From the NCBI RefSeq assembly GCF_000024845.1, contig NC_013501.1:1182001-1246000 (forward strand): DNA of 64,000 nucleotides. Reading direction: 5' to 3'. The notes under the pieces are model-generated. The model was not told where the DNA came from. It searched no databases and saw only the letters and a program-made list of their open reading frames with translations. The DNA comes from Rhodothermus marinus DSM 4252. Its GTDB lineage: Bacteria > Bacteroidota > Rhodothermia > Rhodothermales > Rhodothermaceae. This document shows, piece after piece, positions 62,490 to 64,000 of the stretch (position 1 is the first letter of the stretch; each line of letters starts with the position of its first letter). Made by a program: the position numbers and the translations under genes.

Positions 62490-64000
62490 ATGCATCGGTT
62501 GATTTTATGGATCCTTCTGCTGGCAGGCATTGGCTTCTGGAGCCGGCCAGGCGTGGCGGAAGACGGCTATCAGCTCTGGTTGCGCTACGTGCGCATCGAG
62601 GATGAAGCGCTCCGACAACGCTACCTGCAACAGTTCCGAGCGCTTCACTTGGAGGCCACCTCGCCTACGCTCGAAATCGTTCAGGAGGAGCTCCGGCGCG
62701 GCCTGCAGGGATTGCTCGGCACGTCGATTCCATCGGTGGACCGGGTCGAAGAAGGGGTGCTGCTGGTCGGCACACCGGCTTCTTGCCCGACCGTCGCGGC
62801 GCTGGGGCTGGAGGCGGAGCTGCAGGCGCTGGGCGACGAAGGGTTCCTGCTCCGAACCATGACGGTAGAAGGACACCGCGCCACGGTACTGGCCGCTGCA
62901 AGCGATGTGGGCGTGCTCTACGGTGCTTTTCATCTGCTGCGCCTGCTTCAGACGCACCGGCCGATCGATTCGCTGAATGTTCGCGAAGCGCCCCGCGTGC
63001 GGCTGCGCGTGCTCAACCACTGGGACAACCTCGATCGCACCGTCGAACGCGGCTATGCCGGCTTTTCGCTCTGGGACTGGTTCAAACTCCCGGACTACAT
63101 CGACCCGCGCTACCGCGACTATGCCCGCGCCAACGCTTCGCTGGGCATCAACGGCACGGTGCTGACCAACGTCAACGCCGACGCGCGGGTGCTTTTGCCG
63201 GAATTTCTGGAAAAGGTGGCGGCGCTGGCCGACATCTTCCGGCCCTACGGTATCCGGGTGTACCTGACGGCGCGTTTCAGTGCCCCCATCGAAATCGGGG
63301 GACTCGACACGGCCGATCCGCTCGATCCCGACGTCCGGGCCTGGTGGCGGGAAAAGGTGGCGGAAATCTATCGCTACATTCCGGACTTCGGGGGCTTTCT
63401 GGTGAAGGCCAACTCCGAAGGCCAGCCGGGGCCCCAGGATTACGGCCGCACGCACGCCGACGGGGCCAACATGCTGGCCGAAGCGCTCGCGCCCTACGGC
63501 GGCGTGGTCATGTGGCGGGCGTTCGTCTACGCACCGGAGGCCGAAGACCGGGTCAAGCAGGCCTACGACGAATTTGTGCCGCTGGACGGACAGTTTCGCG
63601 AAAACGTACTGATTCAGGTCAAAAACGGGCCGCTCGATTTCCAGCCGCGCGAGCCGTTTCATCCGCTTTTCGGCGCCATGCCGCGGACGCCGCTCATGAT
63701 GGAATTCCAGATCACCAAAGAATACCTGGGCTTCTCGACGCACCTGGCCTATCTGGGAACGCTGTGGGAAGAGGTCCTGCAGGCCGACACGTACGCCCGG
63801 GGCGAGGGCTCGACGGTGGCCCGCGTGATCGACGGCAGCCTCTTCGGCCGCGAGCTGACCGGCATGGCCGGCGTGGCCAACATCGGCACCGACCGCAACT
63901 GGTGCGGCAGCATCTTCGATCAGGCCAACTGGTATGCCTTCGGGCGCCTGGCGTGGAATCCGGACCTGCGGGCCGACTCGATTGCCGAGGAGTGGATCCG
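62490..64000 (+). CDS. GH67 alpha-glucuronidase, 3' end beyond the window
   Basis: Open frame of 503 codons with no stop before the window ends. Signal peptide ([21 protein letters not shown]), then the GH67 N-terminal and catalytic domains. Diagnostic segments: [19 protein letters not shown], and [29 protein letters not shown], where SEGQPGP carries the catalytic Glu (written in two parts), and [19 protein letters not shown]. It removes 4-O-methylglucuronic acid from xylo-oligosaccharides, completing the xylan set. Normal length is ~700, so the last ~200 residues lie outside. Confidence 0.92.
   Translation, partial: MHRLILWILLLAGIGFWSRPGVAEDGYQLWLRYVRIEDEALRQRYLQQFRALHLEATSPTLEIVQEELRRGLQGLLGTSIPSVDRVEEGVLLVGTPASCPTVAALGLEAELQALGDEGFLLRTMTVEGHRATVLAAASDVGVLYGAFHLLRLLQTHRPIDSLNVREAPRVRLRVLNHWDNLDRTVERGYAGFSLWDWFKLPDYIDPRYRDYARANASLGINGTVLTNVNADARVLLPEFLEKVAALADIFRPYGIRVYLTARFSAPIEIGGLDTADPLDPDVRAWWREKVAEIYRYIPDFGGFLVKANSEGQPGPQDYGRTHADGANMLAEALAPYGGVVMWRAFVYAPEAEDRVKQAYDEFVPLDGQFRENVLIQVKNGPLDFQPREPFHPLFGAMPRTPLMMEFQITKEYLGFSTHLAYLGTLWEEVLQADTYARGEGSTVARVIDGSLFGRELTGMAGVANIGTDRNWCGSIFDQANWYAFGRLAWNPDLRADSIAEEWI

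Noticed and set aside
1-64000. tRNA, rRNA, CRISPR array, prophage or IS element
   Set aside because: No cloverleaf, rRNA motif, regular repeat-spacer array, integrase or transposase was recognised when reading the gaps and the proteins.

Overview
The window looks like chromosomal DNA of a thermophilic Rhodothermus (Rhodothermota/Bacteroidota), most likely R. marinus or a close relative. Evidence: a 997-residue modular xylanase with two CBM4 modules, a GH10 domain and a Bacteroidota C-terminal sorting domain, matching the known R. marinus Xyn10A; SusC/SusD genes; DUF4837 and DUF4296 lipoproteins; and high-GC, tightly packed coding. No rRNA, tRNA, CRISPR array, prophage or insertion sequence was recognised.

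Layout. (1) 1-9449, housekeeping: 3' part of tyrS, purK-purE (minus strand), a membrane-anchored M20 peptidase, a CnoX-like thioredoxin/TPR protein, a beta-propeller lipoprotein, a small unknown protein, and a long ccmF on the minus strand. (2) 9866-20888, a large tryptophan operon: trpE, an unknown helical protein, trpS, trpG, trpD, trpC, trpF, trpB, trpA, a DUF4837 lipoprotein and hisG. It is preceded by an unannotated 27-codon leader peptide with three consecutive Trp codons and a complete attenuator. (3) 20889-29849: repeats, a palindromic operator, a small membrane protein, a broken ABC transporter gene, a DUF4296 lipoprotein, then a minus-strand clc-mscS-deoC-recQ operon and a VKOR-DsbA fusion. 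(4) 29916-38010: a minus-strand operon of a non-canonical Nramp protein with hyuA and hyuB, then a plus-strand M28 peptidase and a Tat-type amidase. (5) 38087-64000, a xylan-utilisation region: LacI regulator, GH43, Xyn10A, TonB-dependent receptor, beta-helix protein, parvulin-like PPIase, sugar-dehydrogenase-like protein, second GH10 xylanase, ECF sigma, FecR anti-sigma, SusC with STN domain, SusD, and a GH67 alpha-glucuronidase that runs off the end.

How it works together: secreted or surface-bound xylanases (Xyn10A, GH10), debranching enzymes (GH43, GH67) and two outer-membrane uptake systems handle glucuronoarabinoxylan. The sigma/FecR/STN-SusC trio gives substrate-sensing control, and LacI a second layer. 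Four secreted proteins here end in T9SS-like sorting domains. The trp region is feedback-controlled (TrpE) and, by sequence, attenuated by ribosome stalling.

The most notable observations are the trp leader/attenuator, the unusual gene content of the trp operon, REPIN-like intergenic repeats, an Nramp homologue that has lost its metal ligands and is coupled to hyuAB, an ABC ATPase without a P-loop that sits next to a G7 tract, and good sigma70-type promoters in front of the xylan genes.
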